Assembly: GCA_945865635.1 (NCBI GenBank)
Contig: CAMBEP010000039.1
Coordinates: forward strand, 1 to 43,422
Length of the DNA stretch: 43,422 nucleotides
Source: Candidatus Kuenenia stuttgartensis
Lineage (GTDB): Bacteria; Planctomycetota; Planctomycetia; Isosphaerales; Isosphaeraceae
Reading direction: 5' to 3'
Shown: positions 43,414 through 43,422 of the stretch, one piece after another
Layout: each line of letters begins with the position of its first letter
How positions within the stretch are numbered: the first letter of the stretch is position 1
The notes under the pieces: model-generated
The model's database searches: none
What the model was told of the DNA's origin: nothing
Seen by the model: only the letters and a program-made list of their open reading frames with translations
Position numbers and translations under genes: made by a program

Positions 43414-43422
43414 CATCAGAAC

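Overview
The window looks like a piece of a planctomycete (or close PVC relative) genome. The evidence is a 3,647-residue surface or secreted protein whose N-terminus carries the LEPR-XLL-like motif typical of planctomycete exported proteins, an exosortase with an EpsI partner, a sulfatase with a formylglycine motif, a very large TPR protein, and lipid A/LPS-core sugar genes (kdsA, a gmhA-like isomerase, a heptose-kinase-like PfkB protein). No rRNA, tRNA or CRISPR array was seen.

Layout. 1-3.5 kb: the tail of an unidentified gene, a small membrane protein, kdsA (minus strand), a coiled-coil membrane protein with a clear terminator, and a diacylglycerol-kinase-family protein. 3.6-5.2 kb: an AT-rich minus-strand gene for a possible permuted papain-like protein, next to the first of three copies of a ~270-bp palindromic element. 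5.2-16.9 kb: a long leader and the giant modular protein (P-domain, BNR/sortilin-type repeats, Ig-like repeats, FG-GAP-type repeats, Gly/Ser linker, Lys/Pro tail). 17.2-33.6 kb: an exosortase-linked exopolysaccharide locus with an EpsI-like protein, a Wzc-like tyrosine autokinase, exosortase and GT4 in one apparent operon, then a second GT4, an O-antigen ligase/polymerase-like protein and a giant TPR protein (the last two on the minus strand), a sulfatase and a third GT4. 33.6-35.2 kb: a repeat-rich gap holding an inverted second copy of the palindromic element, a small DUF1289 gene and a 195-bp tandem repeat. 35.2-39.2 kb: SIS isomerase, HAD phosphatase, deoxyhypusine-synthase-like protein and PfkB kinase, which look like a heptose-type sugar-phosphate pathway. 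39.2-43.4 kb: a membrane-anchored protein, a ~1.2-kb very AT-rich non-coding tract full of short inverted words, a ParA ATPase, a small ribbon-helix-helix-like protein, and the third copy of the palindromic element.

How it fits together. KdsA and the heptose-like genes would supply LPS-core sugars. The exosortase cluster would build, sense and regulate an exopolysaccharide and sort proteins to the surface. The most system-like novelty is the right end: an AT-rich array with three ACCAAG-N4-CTTGGT dyads, three CTTGGTTTCAAG-type words and a near-parS palindrome, directly upstream of parA and a small putative DNA-binding gene. This is the organisation expected of a segregation (partition) locus with a non-ParB centromere-binding protein. 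All functional statements come from reading the sequence; no database search was run.
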